Positions 1 through 10,192 are shown, counted from the stretch's first letter. The stretch: 43,147 nt of DNA from UBA5499 sp002426275 (GCA_937888735.1 CALASN010000127.1:1-43147); one strand, 5' to 3'. Numbers and translations: made by a program. Notes: generated from the letters alone by a model not told the origin.

Positions 1-2
1 GG

Positions 3-119
3 ATTTTACTCAATAAAATTCGGGGAACGGGTACGTTGACGCAAAAAGTTTTGCAGACCAAGTTAATCGTCAGGTTATCAAGCGCCAAGAGGGTAATTTC
101 AGAGGGGGGATGTAGATGA
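3..119 (+). CDS. C-terminal end of a LacI-family regulator (partial)
   Basis: The frame from base 3 is open to a TGA at 117-119 and encodes about 38 residues. They read like the end of a LacI/GalR sugar-responsive repressor: a helix ILLNKIRG, then LQTKLIVRLSS, which corresponds to the usual 'LL..I......lpteLivR.S' tail. The intact LacI gene before the second gene cluster ends in the comparable PVKLKIRQSC. The stop overlaps the ATG of the next gene (ATGA at 116-119), which suggests translational coupling, and the ribosome-binding site of the next gene (101-110) lies inside this frame. The rest of the gene is outside the window. The family call rests on a short tail only. Confidence 0.6.
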   Translation: MLLNKIRGTGTLTQKVLQTKLIVRLSSAKRVISEGGCR

Positions 120-3100
120 GAGTCTTTACGACGCACTCTCAAAGGGCGATTTCGTTTTGTGCTTTGAGTTGGCTATGTTTGCTTTTCTTGGTCATTCCCA
201 TTGCGGAAGGGAGGATAGTCGACGACTTTTCCAGCGCGGACAATTGGGAGATAGTCTCTGAGGGCGGAGCCGACACTGCAAGCTCCTCTGTGGAGGTTGT
301 CTCCTATGGGGAAAGGCAAGCGCTGAAAATTAACTATCGGATGCCGGCGAAACCCAGCGGGTCTCGCTATCTCACCGTTGCGTATAAGCGATCGACTTTG
401 ATCTCAGCGCCGTTTTCATTCTACGTCTGGGGAAATAATTGCAATAAAGCTTTAAGATTCAGGGGCAGGGACCAAAGCGGAGAGAAGTTTCAGTATACAT
501 GGGGAGATTTGAACTGGACAGGGCAATGGCGACAGGCGGTCTTCAATGATTTGTCTCCCGGAGAATCGTTTGGGGGAAATAATAACGACGTTATCGACGG
601 CGGTTTGAGCATTGACTGCATTATTTTAGATTTCGGAGCGGGTGAAGAGACCAGCGGGACATTTTATCTGGCGCAAATGGAGGCGCCGGATTTTTCGGAT
701 ACAATTTCGCTGGAGTTTACGAACGCGGCCTGGGACACCAGCACAGGCCTTTTCCGAGTTCCCTCCACGGGGGACGGGGCCGCAGATTTCATCCAGGATT
801 TGGGAGGGGAAACAGCTCTCAAAACAAATGTCGCTTCAGGGAAACATTACATCTATTTTGATGTGGACGATACGTTTCTTTACGCGCAGGACCCGGGCCA
901 TGTTCTGGAAGTTGAGATCGAATATTATGATGATAAATTGTCAATCTGGGGTCCGATCATAGAGTATTGGGCAGCAGGCGGGAGCTTGCGAAAGACATCG
1001 CCCAGCGAATATATGAGAGGCAATAGCTGGCGCCGGGCGAAATTTTTGCTGCAGGATTTTGAGTTCACCAATATGATCAATGGAGCAGATTTCAGGATTT
1101 TAGCGGATAATCGCTATAGCGCGGGAGCCAATATGGCGGTCCATTTGGTGACTGTGAGAAAAGTGCCTGTGGCTTCAGCTTCTTTGACTGGGAAAATAGT
1201 TGGCGACGGGTCTATGGCAGGGACGCAAGCGGCGCTTTACCATGCGGATTATCCCTTCTCTCCCCTTACCGTAACGGTTGGCTCCGACGGGGCCTTCGCT
1301 ATTCCCAAACTGGCGCCCGGCAGCTATAGGCTTGTGGCAAGCAAAAGCGGCTTTGAAACAAGCCAGCGAGAAGTGGAGATCCTGCCCGGGCAAAACAACA
1401 TTCCGGACGTGCGTTTAAGCTCAGGCCATAGCGACGGAGTTTGGATTAAGATGGGACAGTACAATGTCAGTTCCGGCTTGAATTTTAGCTCATATGTAGG
1501 CGAGGGCATTCCCGCCATCGGCATGTTTGCGGGAGAAGATTGCAGGCGCAGCAATAGGGCCGTAAGGAATTTTTTCCTCTTTTTCAACGTAGATGATAAT
1601 TATCTTTTCGATCAGGTAGGGATAGTCGACGTGACAGTCACTTATTTCGACCTCGGCACCGGCGGCTGGCGCATAGATTATGACAGCAAGGACAACAGTT
1701 GGAAGGTTGGTCCTACCATTACGAAGACGAATACTCAAACTTGGAAGACCGTCACCATCAGACTGCCGGACGCGCGCTTTGCCAATAGGGCCAATGGCGG
1801 TGACTTTCGTTTGAACGCCAAGTGGGATAGTAACGAAGACGACGACTATTTCTCCTTTGTGAAGATCAAGAAGGTGCCTACCGTGACGGTAAGCGGAACG
1901 ATCAAAAACGCTAACCCTCAGCTTCCGGTTTTTCTTCAGGGCGCAATGATTACCATGCGCAACACGACATACGGCAGTACGAACTACAAAGTTGTGTCCG
2001 GCCCGGGGGGGAGCTTCAGCATACCGGACGTTCCCGTAGGCGAGTATCGGTTGGAGGTCGCGCTGGGAGGCTTCAGCGCTTATAGGACTTTGCTCCAAGT
2101 GACCGAAAGCGGCGAAAGTCTTCAGGTGGAACTGTCCGCGGAGGGGGAATTGGGCTTTGAAGCAGACCTTTGGCCCAACATGGCAAGCGATGCCAGTTTC
2201 GCTATTGATCAGACTACCTCTCATAGCGGGCAGAGCTCCCTCAAAGCAGTAGGCAAGGCGTCTGAGCAATGGACCAGCACCACCTGGATTCCGGTCGACA
2301 CAAAGCTTGATTACGAGCTTTCATTTTGGGTTAAAACCGAGGGGTTTTCACAAGCCGGCGGCATAGTAGTCAACGTACAGCCGATCAATGTGAACGATCA
2401 GGCACTTGATTGGATAACGACGTCGGTCGCGACTGTAAACACGCAGGACTGGACACAATATCTGATTCCTATTGAAGGCGGCAAGTTGAAGCCCGATACT
2501 GACACCATGAAATTTTATTTCCGTATTCCCAGCGGCGCCGCGGGAACAATTTGGTTTGACGACGTGCGATTGCTTCCGGTTACAAACTCGGCGACTGTGG
2601 CCGGCGATAAAGCGAGTTTTTCGCCGCGGCTGGATCAAACCGTCGCCATAGAGTATGCGGTTGCAAGCAGCGCCTTGACCACTGTGGAAGTATTAACTTC
2701 CACAGGCGATAGCGTTCGGACCCTTGTGAATCGCCAACCGCTGCGAGGAGGCGCCACAGTTTCCTGGGATGGAAAAGAAGCGGGCGCGCCGCTGGCGGAC
2801 GGAGTTTATACCGTCCGGCTGGAGGCCGTAAACGATGCTGCCACGGTGGAGACGCAATGTCAGGTGACAGTCGACAACACGGGTCCGGCGAGGCCGGCCT
2901 TGACGTATCCCCAGTGGGAAGACGCTGAAACGCTGGAGCATAATCAGGAGCTTTTGGCGCTGGCTGGGAAAGTGAACGAGGAGTCGACCGTGAAAGCATT
3001 CAGGAGCTTTGACGGCAATATTGTCGAGGCGGCAAGCGGCAACACGGATCCTGCGGGAAGCTTTCAGCTGACTGTCGCGTTGCTGGAAGGCGTCAATAAG

Positions 3101-4093
3101 CTGTGGGTTGTTGCCTATGACAAGCTGGGCAACCCCAGCGAGAGCTCCAGAGAGCTGACCGTGGATTATGATCCCCAGCGCACTATTGGCATCGTCAATG
3201 TGCTCAACGGGGATTTAATCTCGCCTCAAGACGGCAATGGCGTACGGGACGCGCTGGTGGTTTCTTTCCATTTGCTTACTGCGGCGACGGTTGATTTCAG
3301 CGTGCGGCAGGGCGATAAGCTAGTTGATCAGCGACAGCTGGCAATCGAGCAGGAGCAGGATGTGCAGATCTCTTGGAACGGTACGACGGAAGCGGGGCTG
3401 CTGCCGGACGGAGATTATGATTATCAGCTGAGCGTTGCCAGCGGCCAGAGCCAGCTGGTTCCTCTGTCGGGGAGGGTCAGGATAGACAATACGCCGCCGC
3501 AGGCGCCGCTGCTTATGTACCCGGCCGCGGCCGCTAAGGTTACCGGCACTCCGACACTCGAGTGGGAACAACTACATGATGCCGCCTATTTTTTAGTGGC
3601 GCTAGGCAAGGGAGAGCTTCCGCAAGCAGCCGAGATCGTGCACGGCGCCACATTCAAACCCGCCGCTTTAGAGAGCGGTCAGTACTCGTGGCAAGTGACG
3701 GCCGTGGATGAGGCCGGAAATCACTCGCTGCCTGCGGAGAGCAGCTTCAGTTTAACTGCGCTGCAGACGGATAAATTTGCGCTGGTGAACGCCGCGATCG
3801 CGCCCAACCCTTTCACTCCCAATGGAGACGGGCGCAGAGAAAGGCTGCTGATTAGCTATACGCTTCAGCAGGAGGCGGAGGTTAAGCTTTGGATTTACAA
3901 TCTCTCCGGCAAGCTTGTCAGGGCCGTCGAGCTAGGACAACAAGCGTCTGGGGATCATTTCATCAGCTGGGACGGCACAGATAGAGCCGGAGTCAAAGTC
4001 TCAGCCGGAACTTATCTCTTGCGGCTGGTGGCCACAAACCCGAACTACGGCGCTCCCGCCGTGGTGCAAAGACCGCTGCTGGTCATCAAATAA
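116..4093 (+). CDS. Secreted modular scaffold/adhesin with FlgD-like C-terminal sorting domain (1325 aa)
   Basis: Starts at ATG 116 after AGAGGGGGGA (101-110). A Sec signal peptide (about residues 1-32) is followed by a galactose-binding/CBM-like beta-sandwich (33-195), a second sandwich (196-354), a carboxypeptidase-regulatory-like domain (355-435), a third sandwich (436-590), a second regulatory-like domain (591-675), a CBM4/9-like domain (680-825), a FlgD-type Ig domain (826-935), a bacterial Ig-like domain, a second FlgD-like domain, an Fn3-like repeat and a final FlgD-like domain (about 1225-1325). The last carries PNPFTPNGDGRRERL, WIYNLSGKLV and WDGTDRAG and ends in LLVIK, like T9SS type-A sorting domains. 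No catalytic motif is visible. I infer a surface-exposed polysaccharide-binding scaffold. It is first in its operon, and its paralogue is at 23201-27169. Domain limits are read by eye. Confidence 0.8.
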   Translation: MRVFTTHSQRAISFCALSWLCLLFLVIPIAEGRIVDDFSSADNWEIVSEGGADTASSSVEVVSYGERQALKINYRMPAKPSGSRYLTVAYKRSTLISAPFSFYVWGNNCNKALRFRGRDQSGEKFQYTWGDLNWTGQWRQAVFNDLSPGESFGGNNNDVIDGGLSIDCIILDFGAGEETSGTFYLAQMEAPDFSDTISLEFTNAAWDTSTGLFRVPSTGDGAADFIQDLGGETALKTNVASGKHYIYFDVDDTFLYAQDPGHVLEVEIEYYDDKLSIWGPIIEYWAAGGSLRKTSPSEYMRGNSWRRAKFLLQDFEFTNMINGADFRILADNRYSAGANMAVHLVTVRKVPVASASLTGKIVGDGSMAGTQAALYHADYPFSPLTVTVGSDGAFAIPKLAPGSYRLVASKSGFETSQREVEILPGQNNIPDVRLSSGHSDGVWIKMGQYNVSSGLNFSSYVGEGIPAIGMFAGEDCRRSNRAVRNFFLFFNVDDNYLFDQVGIVDVTVTYFDLGTGGWRIDYDSKDNSWKVGPTITKTNTQTWKTVTIRLPDARFANRANGGDFRLNAKWDSNEDDDYFSFVKIKKVPTVTVSGTIKNANPQLPVFLQGAMITMRNTTYGSTNYKVVSGPGGSFSIPDVPVGEYRLEVALGGFSAYRTLLQVTESGESLQVELSAEGELGFEADLWPNMASDASFAIDQTTSHSGQSSLKAVGKASEQWTSTTWIPVDTKLDYELSFWVKTEGFSQAGGIVVNVQPINVNDQALDWITTSVATVNTQDWTQYLIPIEGGKLKPDTDTMKFYFRIPSGAAGTIWFDDVRLLPVTNSATVAGDKASFSPRLDQTVAIEYAVASSALTTVEVLTSTGDSVRTLVNRQPLRGGATVSWDGKEAGAPLADGVYTVRLEAVNDAATVETQCQVTVDNTGPARPALTYPQWEDAETLEHNQELLALAGKVNEESTVKAFRSFDGNIVEAASGNTDPAGSFQLTVALLEGVNKLWVVAYDKLGNPSESSRELTVDYDPQRTIGIVNVLNGDLISPQDGNGVRDALVVSFHLLTAATVDFSVRQGDKLVDQRQLAIEQEQDVQISWNGTTEAGLLPDGDYDYQLSVASGQSQLVPLSGRVRIDNTPPQAPLLMYPAAAAKVTGTPTLEWEQLHDAAYFLVALGKGELPQAAEIVHGATFKPAALESGQYSWQVTAVDEAGNHSLPAESSFSLTALQTDKFALVNAAIAPNPFTPNGDGRRERLLISYTLQQEAEVKLWIYNLSGKLVRAVELGQQASGDHFISWDGTDRAGVKVSAGTYLLRLVATNPNYGAPAVVQRPLLVIK

Positions 4094-4108
4094 AAAGGAG
4101 GCCGAAAG

Positions 4109-7100
4109 ATGCGTTGGCGAATTTGGTTGGCAGTTTCGCTCCTGGTTTGCCTTTTGGGACAAGTAAGTGCGGAGGATGTATATCAGGTTTCGGAGAAAAT
4201 CGAACTCTTTGAGAATCTCAGCGGCTGGAGAGCCGCAGGGGATCATCCAGGTCCCAAGACAGCCATCAGGCAGGTAAGCGCGCCTGTGATGGAGGGAAAA
4301 GGAGCGGCGGAGCTGACATATGATTTCATCGGTTCTGCCAGCACTTTGAATTTCTGCGAATACATTAAGCTCGTAGCTCTGCCCGGGAAGTGCGCGCAAA
4401 TGAGCTTTTGGGTGCACGGCGACGGCTCGGGACACTTCCTGAGGGTGAGGCTTCTGGATCGCAGCGGCGAATTTCTGCAGTATACCGTGGGCGCTCTAAA
4501 TTGGCTGGGCTGGCAGCAAAAGACAATTGATCTAAATCGTCCAGACGGCCACTGGTATGGAGATAATGACGGCAAACCGACTTATCCGCTGAAGTTGAAC
4601 TCCATTGTGGTGGACAGCAAAGCCAAATCTTTCGTAGGCCAAGGCAGAATCTATCTAGACGCCATAACTGCGGAAGCTTTGGTTCCCGCCTCCGAAAGCC
4701 TGGAGTTTTATTCAGAGAGCGCGAAGGTGGGAAATATCTTCGTTCCGGATGAGCCGGTGAAGATAAAGCTGAATTTCATCAATCACGCCGCTGTGGCTCG
4801 GCAGCTGGAGATTAACTATTGGGTGGACAGCGCCGCGGAGCGCACTATAGCAAGCGGTAAGCTCAATTTGGAAGTGCAAGCGCGGGCCAAGGCCAGCTCG
4901 GAGCTTGAGCTGCCGGTGAAGACGACCGGCTCCTTCAAGTTGAAACTTTATCTTTTCAGCACGGACAGGGTGATCCGCATGGAAAAGGAGCTGCCGTTCA
5001 GCAGAGTCCTGCCTCAGCCCGCCGTCCGGGGCGAAGGCATCTTCGGCGTGTGCACCCACTTTGCTCAAAATAAGGGAGATATCGACAAGAACATCCCCTT
5101 GGCCGCTCTGGCGGGCGCCAACTGGATCCGCGACGAAATGTATTGGCAAGGCGCCGAACGGGTGAAAGGCCAGATCAAGATTTTGCCGGAGTGGGATCGC
5201 TATGTTGACACGGCAAGAAAGCACGATCTGCGGGTGCTTTTGATTTTGAGCTACGGCAACAGTTTCTATGACAACGGGCAATCTCCCCGCACACCGGAAG
5301 GAATGGCGGCCTTTACCAGATACGCAACCACTTTGGTCGGGCACTTCAAAGGCAGGATCTCTCACTTTGAAATCTGGAATGAGTGGAACGGCGGCATGGG
5401 CAATAGGGATCGCCAGACGCCGGAGGTTTACGCCAAGCTGCTGGAGATAGTTTACCCGGCAATCAAAAAAGCGAACCCTCAGGCGGTGGTGATCGGCGGC
5501 GTTACCGCGGGGACCGATTTGGGCTGGATCGAAAGAGTCCTGAAAGCCGGAGGAGGAAAGTTGATGGACGCAGTCTCGATCCATCCCTATTCCTATCCCA
5601 ACAGCCCCGACGGGGCCGGCTTTGTGAAGAATCTGGAGCTGACGAAGGCGCTGCTGCTGCGCTATGACTGCGACATGCCAGTTTACGTTACGGAAATCGG
5701 CTGGCCCACTCAGTTGGATCGCCGGGGCGTGACGGAGCTCATGTCCGGGGCTTATGCAGTCCGCATGCATGTGCTGGGGATAGCCAGCGGCATTCCGGAG
5801 GCTATCTTCTGGTATGATCTGCAAAACGACGGAACGGATCTGCAGTACAATGAGAACAATTTCGGGCTTTTGCGCTGCTGGCAGGGGGAAGAGGTGCCTT
5901 GGTCCGCCAAGGATAACTATCTGGCTTATAACACCATGACGGCCATGCTGCGGGAAAGCAAGTTCCAGGAGGCGTTTCAGCAGGACAGCAAAAGGATTTT
6001 CAGATTCAGCAAGCAAGGTAAAGACCTATTGGTGCTCTGGTCCACAAGCGGCACTGAGAACATAGGCCTGAGGGCAGCAGGACAAGTGGAGCTGACAGAT
6101 CTGTTCGGGAATAAAATCCCGCTTTCCCCTGTGGACGGAGTGGCCACGGTTACCATCTCAGCGCTGCCGCAATATCTTAGCGGGAATTTTGACGGCATCG
6201 AACCGGTCGCGCCGGCTTTTGCCATGGAAAACTCCGAACTCAAGGTTGTGGCCGGCGAAAAGGCAAAGCTGCAGATCAAAAGTCCGGGGGGAAAGAACGG
6301 TCGGTTTTACGCGGATTTGCCGACAGGTTGGCAGCTTGAGGGAGAGACAAAATTCGCTGGCAATTCGGATGTTCAATTGCAGATTGGAGTCGCGCCACAG
6401 GCCGTGGAGCAAAGCTATGAGATTTTGCTCTATCCCGCGGCTGGAAATGAGATTTTGGGACAGCTGCAGGTGACATGCAATGTAATAAATCCCATTCTAG
6501 TCACGGCGACACCGCAAGTTGCGGCTGGCGGCGGCTGGGTAAAATGGGACCTGAAGCTGGAGCTAGAAAATCATTCCTCGCAGCAGGCGGCAAGCGGTTT
6601 GCTAACGGTCAGAGAGCCTGCAGGATGGGCGGAGAGAATCGAACCCATTCCTTTTAAAAATTTGCTGCCCGGCTCCAAACAGACGATAGTCGTGGCGGCG
6701 CCCGCTTTGCCGGCCGAAGGAGCGGCAAAGCTCCTTTTGGAGCTGAGACTCAACACCGGACAGACGCTGACTTTTGACAGAAATGTGAGCTTCCTGGCTG
6801 CTATTCGCGCTAAAGAGAAGCCGCAAATTGACGGGGAACTGTCCGAATGGAAAGGCGCCATGCCCTTTGTGATGGATCAGGCCAGCCAGATCAAGCTAAT
6901 CACAGGCTGGGGCGGAAAGACTGATTTGAGCGGCACAGGTTATTTGATGTGGGATCAGGAGAACCTCTATCTGGCGGTCGAGGTCACGGACAACCAGCAT
7001 TATCAAGCAGGGCTCGGCAGCGACAGCTGGCAGGGAGATGGCATTCAGTTCGCCATCGATCCGGGCAGGCAGCAAGTACCGGGCAGCATGGGCTTTCACG

Positions 7101-7417
7101 AGCTTGGCTTCGCTCTCAGCGGCACAGAGGTGGTAAACTGGCGCTGGTCGGCTCCCAGCGGCTTCGACGTGGGGAATCTCCCGCAGTTTGCAGGCGCTGT
7201 GCGCAGGACGGGAACTAAAACCGTCTACGAAGCTGCCATCAAGTGGTCCGACCTGCTGCCTCAGACTTTGGAGCCGAAGTCAGGAGCGCTCCTTGGCTTT
7301 TCCTTGCTGGTCAACGACAATGACGGCGCCGGCAGACGGGGCTGGATCGAATACATGAGCGGCATCGGTCTGAGCAAGGATGCTTATGCTTTCGGAGATT
7401 TGCTGCTGATAGATTAG
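4109..7417 (+). CDS. Secreted clan GH-A glycosidase (GH39-like) with C-terminal CBM9-like domain (1102 aa)
   Basis: ATG 4109 follows AAGGAGG at 4095-4101. Residues 1-22 are a signal peptide, 23-190 a CBM-like sandwich (with GWRAAGDHPGP), 195-305 an Ig-like spacer, and about 312-680 a TIM barrel of clan GH-A. The general acid/base is E425 in EIWNEWN and the nucleophile E529 in VTEIGWPT. Residues from about 907 to the end form a CBM9/DOMON-like domain (IDGELSEW, GDGIQFAIDPG). The GH39/GH5 superfamily assignment follows from these two motifs; the substrate cannot be read. Unlike its neighbours it lacks the FlgD-like tail, so it is probably periplasmic or released by another route. The 1104-aa paralogue is at 38152-41466. 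Confidence 0.82.
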   Translation: MRWRIWLAVSLLVCLLGQVSAEDVYQVSEKIELFENLSGWRAAGDHPGPKTAIRQVSAPVMEGKGAAELTYDFIGSASTLNFCEYIKLVALPGKCAQMSFWVHGDGSGHFLRVRLLDRSGEFLQYTVGALNWLGWQQKTIDLNRPDGHWYGDNDGKPTYPLKLNSIVVDSKAKSFVGQGRIYLDAITAEALVPASESLEFYSESAKVGNIFVPDEPVKIKLNFINHAAVARQLEINYWVDSAAERTIASGKLNLEVQARAKASSELELPVKTTGSFKLKLYLFSTDRVIRMEKELPFSRVLPQPAVRGEGIFGVCTHFAQNKGDIDKNIPLAALAGANWIRDEMYWQGAERVKGQIKILPEWDRYVDTARKHDLRVLLILSYGNSFYDNGQSPRTPEGMAAFTRYATTLVGHFKGRISHFEIWNEWNGGMGNRDRQTPEVYAKLLEIVYPAIKKANPQAVVIGGVTAGTDLGWIERVLKAGGGKLMDAVSIHPYSYPNSPDGAGFVKNLELTKALLLRYDCDMPVYVTEIGWPTQLDRRGVTELMSGAYAVRMHVLGIASGIPEAIFWYDLQNDGTDLQYNENNFGLLRCWQGEEVPWSAKDNYLAYNTMTAMLRESKFQEAFQQDSKRIFRFSKQGKDLLVLWSTSGTENIGLRAAGQVELTDLFGNKIPLSPVDGVATVTISALPQYLSGNFDGIEPVAPAFAMENSELKVVAGEKAKLQIKSPGGKNGRFYADLPTGWQLEGETKFAGNSDVQLQIGVAPQAVEQSYEILLYPAAGNEILGQLQVTCNVINPILVTATPQVAAGGGWVKWDLKLELENHSSQQAASGLLTVREPAGWAERIEPIPFKNLLPGSKQTIVVAAPALPAEGAAKLLLELRLNTGQTLTFDRNVSFLAAIRAKEKPQIDGELSEWKGAMPFVMDQASQIKLITGWGGKTDLSGTGYLMWDQENLYLAVEVTDNQHYQAGLGSDSWQGDGIQFAIDPGRQQVPGSMGFHELGFALSGTEVVNWRWSAPSGFDVGNLPQFAGAVRRTGTKTVYEAAIKWSDLLPQTLEPKSGALLGFSLLVNDNDGAGRRGWIEYMSGIGLSKDAYAFGDLLLID

Positions 7418-7435
7418 AAAGAGGAGGCCGGAGCT

Positions 7436-10174
7436 GTGCGGAAGGTGAGTTTGATTTTAGCTTGCATCTTACTTTATGGTTTGACTGCGGCCTCGCAAGA
7501 GGTTTACGGCACAGTGCAGCTCCTGGACTCCTTTGCCGGCGCGGGCGGCTGGCGGGCAGCCGGCGATCATCAAGGCCCGCTGACCGGTATGCGCGCGGTT
7601 GACTCCCCTAGCGTGGCAGGTACGGCGGCAGAGCTGGTTTACGATTTTATCGGCTCTGCCGGCACATTGAATTACTGCGAGTATATCAAGCAGCTGACGA
7701 TTCCGCAGGAAGCGACGCATCTGGGCTTTTGGGTCCGAGGCGACGGCAGCGGCCACGCGCTGCGGGTGCGGGTCTTGGACGCCGAGGACGAGTGGCTGCA
7801 GTATACGGTGGGCAGCTTGAATTTTACGGCTTGGACGCAGGTTTATGTGGATCTGGAAAGGCCGGACGGCAGCTGGGGCGGAGATGGAGCTGTGGATTGG
7901 CCGCTGCGGTTCAACTCTTTTGTGATCGACAGCAAGAGCAGATCCTTTGTGGGAAGCGGCAGCATTTACGTTGACGAACTCGCGGCGGCCGTCGCTCTCG
8001 CGCCGTCGCCTCTAGACGAAGGCTTTGAGGACGATCCGGCTTCTTGGCAGGCGACTGCGGAGTCGGGCGCAGCAGAGGTTGCCGCCAGCGACTTCCGTTT
8101 CTCCGGCAGCCGTTCGCTGCGGGTGGCTTACTCGGGGTTAAACGCGGGCAGCGCCTTGCATCTTAAGCCCCGGTATCCGCTGCCCATTTTGGGCGCGCCC
8201 TTAGTTATGAGTCTGCGGCTCTACGGGGCTGCGGAAAACTGTTTGTTTCGCCTAGCGGACGGCGCTGGCGAAGAAATCGTTTTGGAGCTCGGCGGCGTCT
8301 TCCCCGGGCAGTGGCAGCTTTTGGAATCCGCCTGGCAAGAGCTGACAGAAACCAGGCAAATAACGCTGCCCCTCAGCCTTTTGGAGCTCATCGTCTATCC
8401 AGCCGGCGGCGCGGATGCCATTTATCTGGATCAGCTGTCCGCAAAAAGCCTGCTGGGCAGCGTTCAAACGGGAAGTTACCTGCAAGGGGAAGAGGTGAAG
8501 CTCAATTACAGCCTGGAGTATGAAGGCAGCGCGGCCGCGAAAGTGAAACTGCAGGCGCGTAAAGGCGGAGAAGTAGTCTACGAATGCGAGAAAGATGTCC
8601 AAAGCTCCAGCGGCACTTTGGCTTTAGGCAAGTTGGCTCAGGGCAGTTATGCTTTTGAAGCCTGGTGCCTGTGCGGGCGGGCGGAGTTTTTGCTGCGCAG
8701 AGAATATTTTTCCGTTTTGCCGCCGCTGCAGTCCGGAAACGAATTTGTGGGCGTGCAGACCCATTACGCTCAAGGCAAGGGAAAACTTCCGGATAATCTG
8801 CTGTTGGCAGTGAAAGCCGGCGCTGGTTTCATTCGCGACGAACTCTATTGGAGCAGCATTGAAAAGCAGCCGGGAGAGTTCTCCTTTCCCGCCGCCTACG
8901 ACGCCTATCTGAACGAGGCCGTAAGGCTGGGGCTCAAGCCGCTTGTAATCCTAGATTACGGCAACGGACTTTACGGTGGAGGAGCGCCGGTGACGGAGGC
9001 GCAGCTCGTCGCCTGGCGGGGATACGTGAGAGCCGTTGTGCGAAGATATCCCCAAGTCAAGCATTGGGAGATCTGGAACGAATATAACGGCGGCATGGGA
9101 TTGTCCGATCAGCAGAAGCAGTGGACTAAGCGAGAGAAAGCCCAGCATTACACGGCGCTCCTTGAGGAGGCGGCGAAAGAGATCAGACAGCTGGACAGCT
9201 CCGCGACTATCGTCGGCTGCGCCACTGCCGGAGTGGATCTGGAGTTTATCGGCGCGGTGCTGGATTATGGAGGCCTGGAGTGGATGGATGCAGTCTCCAT
9301 CCATCCGTATTGTTATCCCACCTCGCCTGAAGACGCCGATCTTTTGGGGCGGGTCCGGTCCGTGCGGGATTTGGTGGCGGCTAAGGGAGGAACGCAGCCG
9401 GTTTGGATCACGGAGATCGGCTGGCCGACGCACAAAACCCAGCGGGGAGTGGACGAGGACACTCAGGCGGCGTACTTGGCCAGAATGTATACGCTGCTCG
9501 CAGCCTCGGGCATGGCGGAGAAGATCTTCTGGTACGATCTGCATGATGACGGAGTGGATCCGGACTATAACGAACATAATTTCGGCCTGGTTCGCTACGA
9601 TTACTCGCTTAAAAGCGGCTATACGGCTTTGGGCGTGATCAGCCGCGGCCTCTGGCAGGTCTCCGGCCCCCGGCAGCTGTCGGCGGGGCAGGGAGGGCTG
9701 TGGCATTATGCTTTTGCCTCGCCGCAGGGAGAAGTGCAAATTCTCTGGTCTACGGGAGACTCGCTGAGTTATCGTCTGCCGGAAGGCAGATACTCGCTTA
9801 GCAGGCTCAACGGCGAGACGGTGGAGAGAGAACAAGGATATTTGACCTTGACCGGGTCGCCGCTGATCGTGCGAAAAATAGCGGCCTCTGCGCCGCAGAC
9901 TGGGGTTAAGGTGACCCTGAACGCTAATCCCCTGCCGCTGCGGCAGCCGCTGACTTTGACCGTGGAGGCTGCGGAGAGGCTGGAGAATGTTAGTTTACGC
10001 ATTTACAATTTGGCTGGGAAAGAAGTCGGCAGGCTCGAAGAAAGGCCGCATGCGCAGCAGACGGAGCTGGTCTGGCAGGGAAAGCCGGAGAGGGGAGCGT
10101 ATGTGCTTTGGCTGCGGATCCGTCTGGCAACAGGCGAAGCGGTTGAGAAGAGAGAGCTGTTGCTTATCCTCTGA
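7436..10174 (+). CDS. Secreted clan GH-A glycosidase with FlgD-like sorting tail (912 aa)
   Basis: GTG start at 7436 behind GAGGAGG (7421-7427). After a signal peptide there are two CBM-like sandwiches (about 20-185 and 188-345), an Ig-like spacer, a GH-A barrel from about 437 (FVGVQTHYAQ) with acid/base E549 (EIWNEYN) and nucleophile E660 (ITEIGWPT), and a FlgD/T9SS-A-like tail (about 825-912, NANPLPL, IYNLAGKEV, ending LLLIL). The first sandwich closely resembles that of the gene just upstream (shared GWRAAGDH, YDFIGSA.TLN.CEYIK, QYTVG.LN). It is absent from the 760-aa paralogue at 27173-29455, so it was probably gained by exchange with the neighbour or lost in the other copy. Substrate unknown. 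Confidence 0.82.
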   Translation: MRKVSLILACILLYGLTAASQEVYGTVQLLDSFAGAGGWRAAGDHQGPLTGMRAVDSPSVAGTAAELVYDFIGSAGTLNYCEYIKQLTIPQEATHLGFWVRGDGSGHALRVRVLDAEDEWLQYTVGSLNFTAWTQVYVDLERPDGSWGGDGAVDWPLRFNSFVIDSKSRSFVGSGSIYVDELAAAVALAPSPLDEGFEDDPASWQATAESGAAEVAASDFRFSGSRSLRVAYSGLNAGSALHLKPRYPLPILGAPLVMSLRLYGAAENCLFRLADGAGEEIVLELGGVFPGQWQLLESAWQELTETRQITLPLSLLELIVYPAGGADAIYLDQLSAKSLLGSVQTGSYLQGEEVKLNYSLEYEGSAAAKVKLQARKGGEVVYECEKDVQSSSGTLALGKLAQGSYAFEAWCLCGRAEFLLRREYFSVLPPLQSGNEFVGVQTHYAQGKGKLPDNLLLAVKAGAGFIRDELYWSSIEKQPGEFSFPAAYDAYLNEAVRLGLKPLVILDYGNGLYGGGAPVTEAQLVAWRGYVRAVVRRYPQVKHWEIWNEYNGGMGLSDQQKQWTKREKAQHYTALLEEAAKEIRQLDSSATIVGCATAGVDLEFIGAVLDYGGLEWMDAVSIHPYCYPTSPEDADLLGRVRSVRDLVAAKGGTQPVWITEIGWPTHKTQRGVDEDTQAAYLARMYTLLAASGMAEKIFWYDLHDDGVDPDYNEHNFGLVRYDYSLKSGYTALGVISRGLWQVSGPRQLSAGQGGLWHYAFASPQGEVQILWSTGDSLSYRLPEGRYSLSRLNGETVEREQGYLTLTGSPLIVRKIAASAPQTGVKVTLNANPLPLRQPLTLTVEAAERLENVSLRIYNLAGKEVGRLEERPHAQQTELVWQGKPERGAYVLWLRIRLATGEAVEKRELLLIL

Positions 10175-10192
10175 GAGAAGGGGGAAGAAGAA

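Noticed and set aside
41..54. Palindrome GCAAAA-AG-TTTTGC as an operator before the first scaffold gene
   Set aside because: It lies inside the open frame that reads as a LacI tail, so it is better explained by coding sequence.
1490..2269. Long minus-strand open frames opposite the scaffold and glycosidase genes
   Set aside because: They mirror the codon bias of the real genes on the plus strand and lack start signals or domains.
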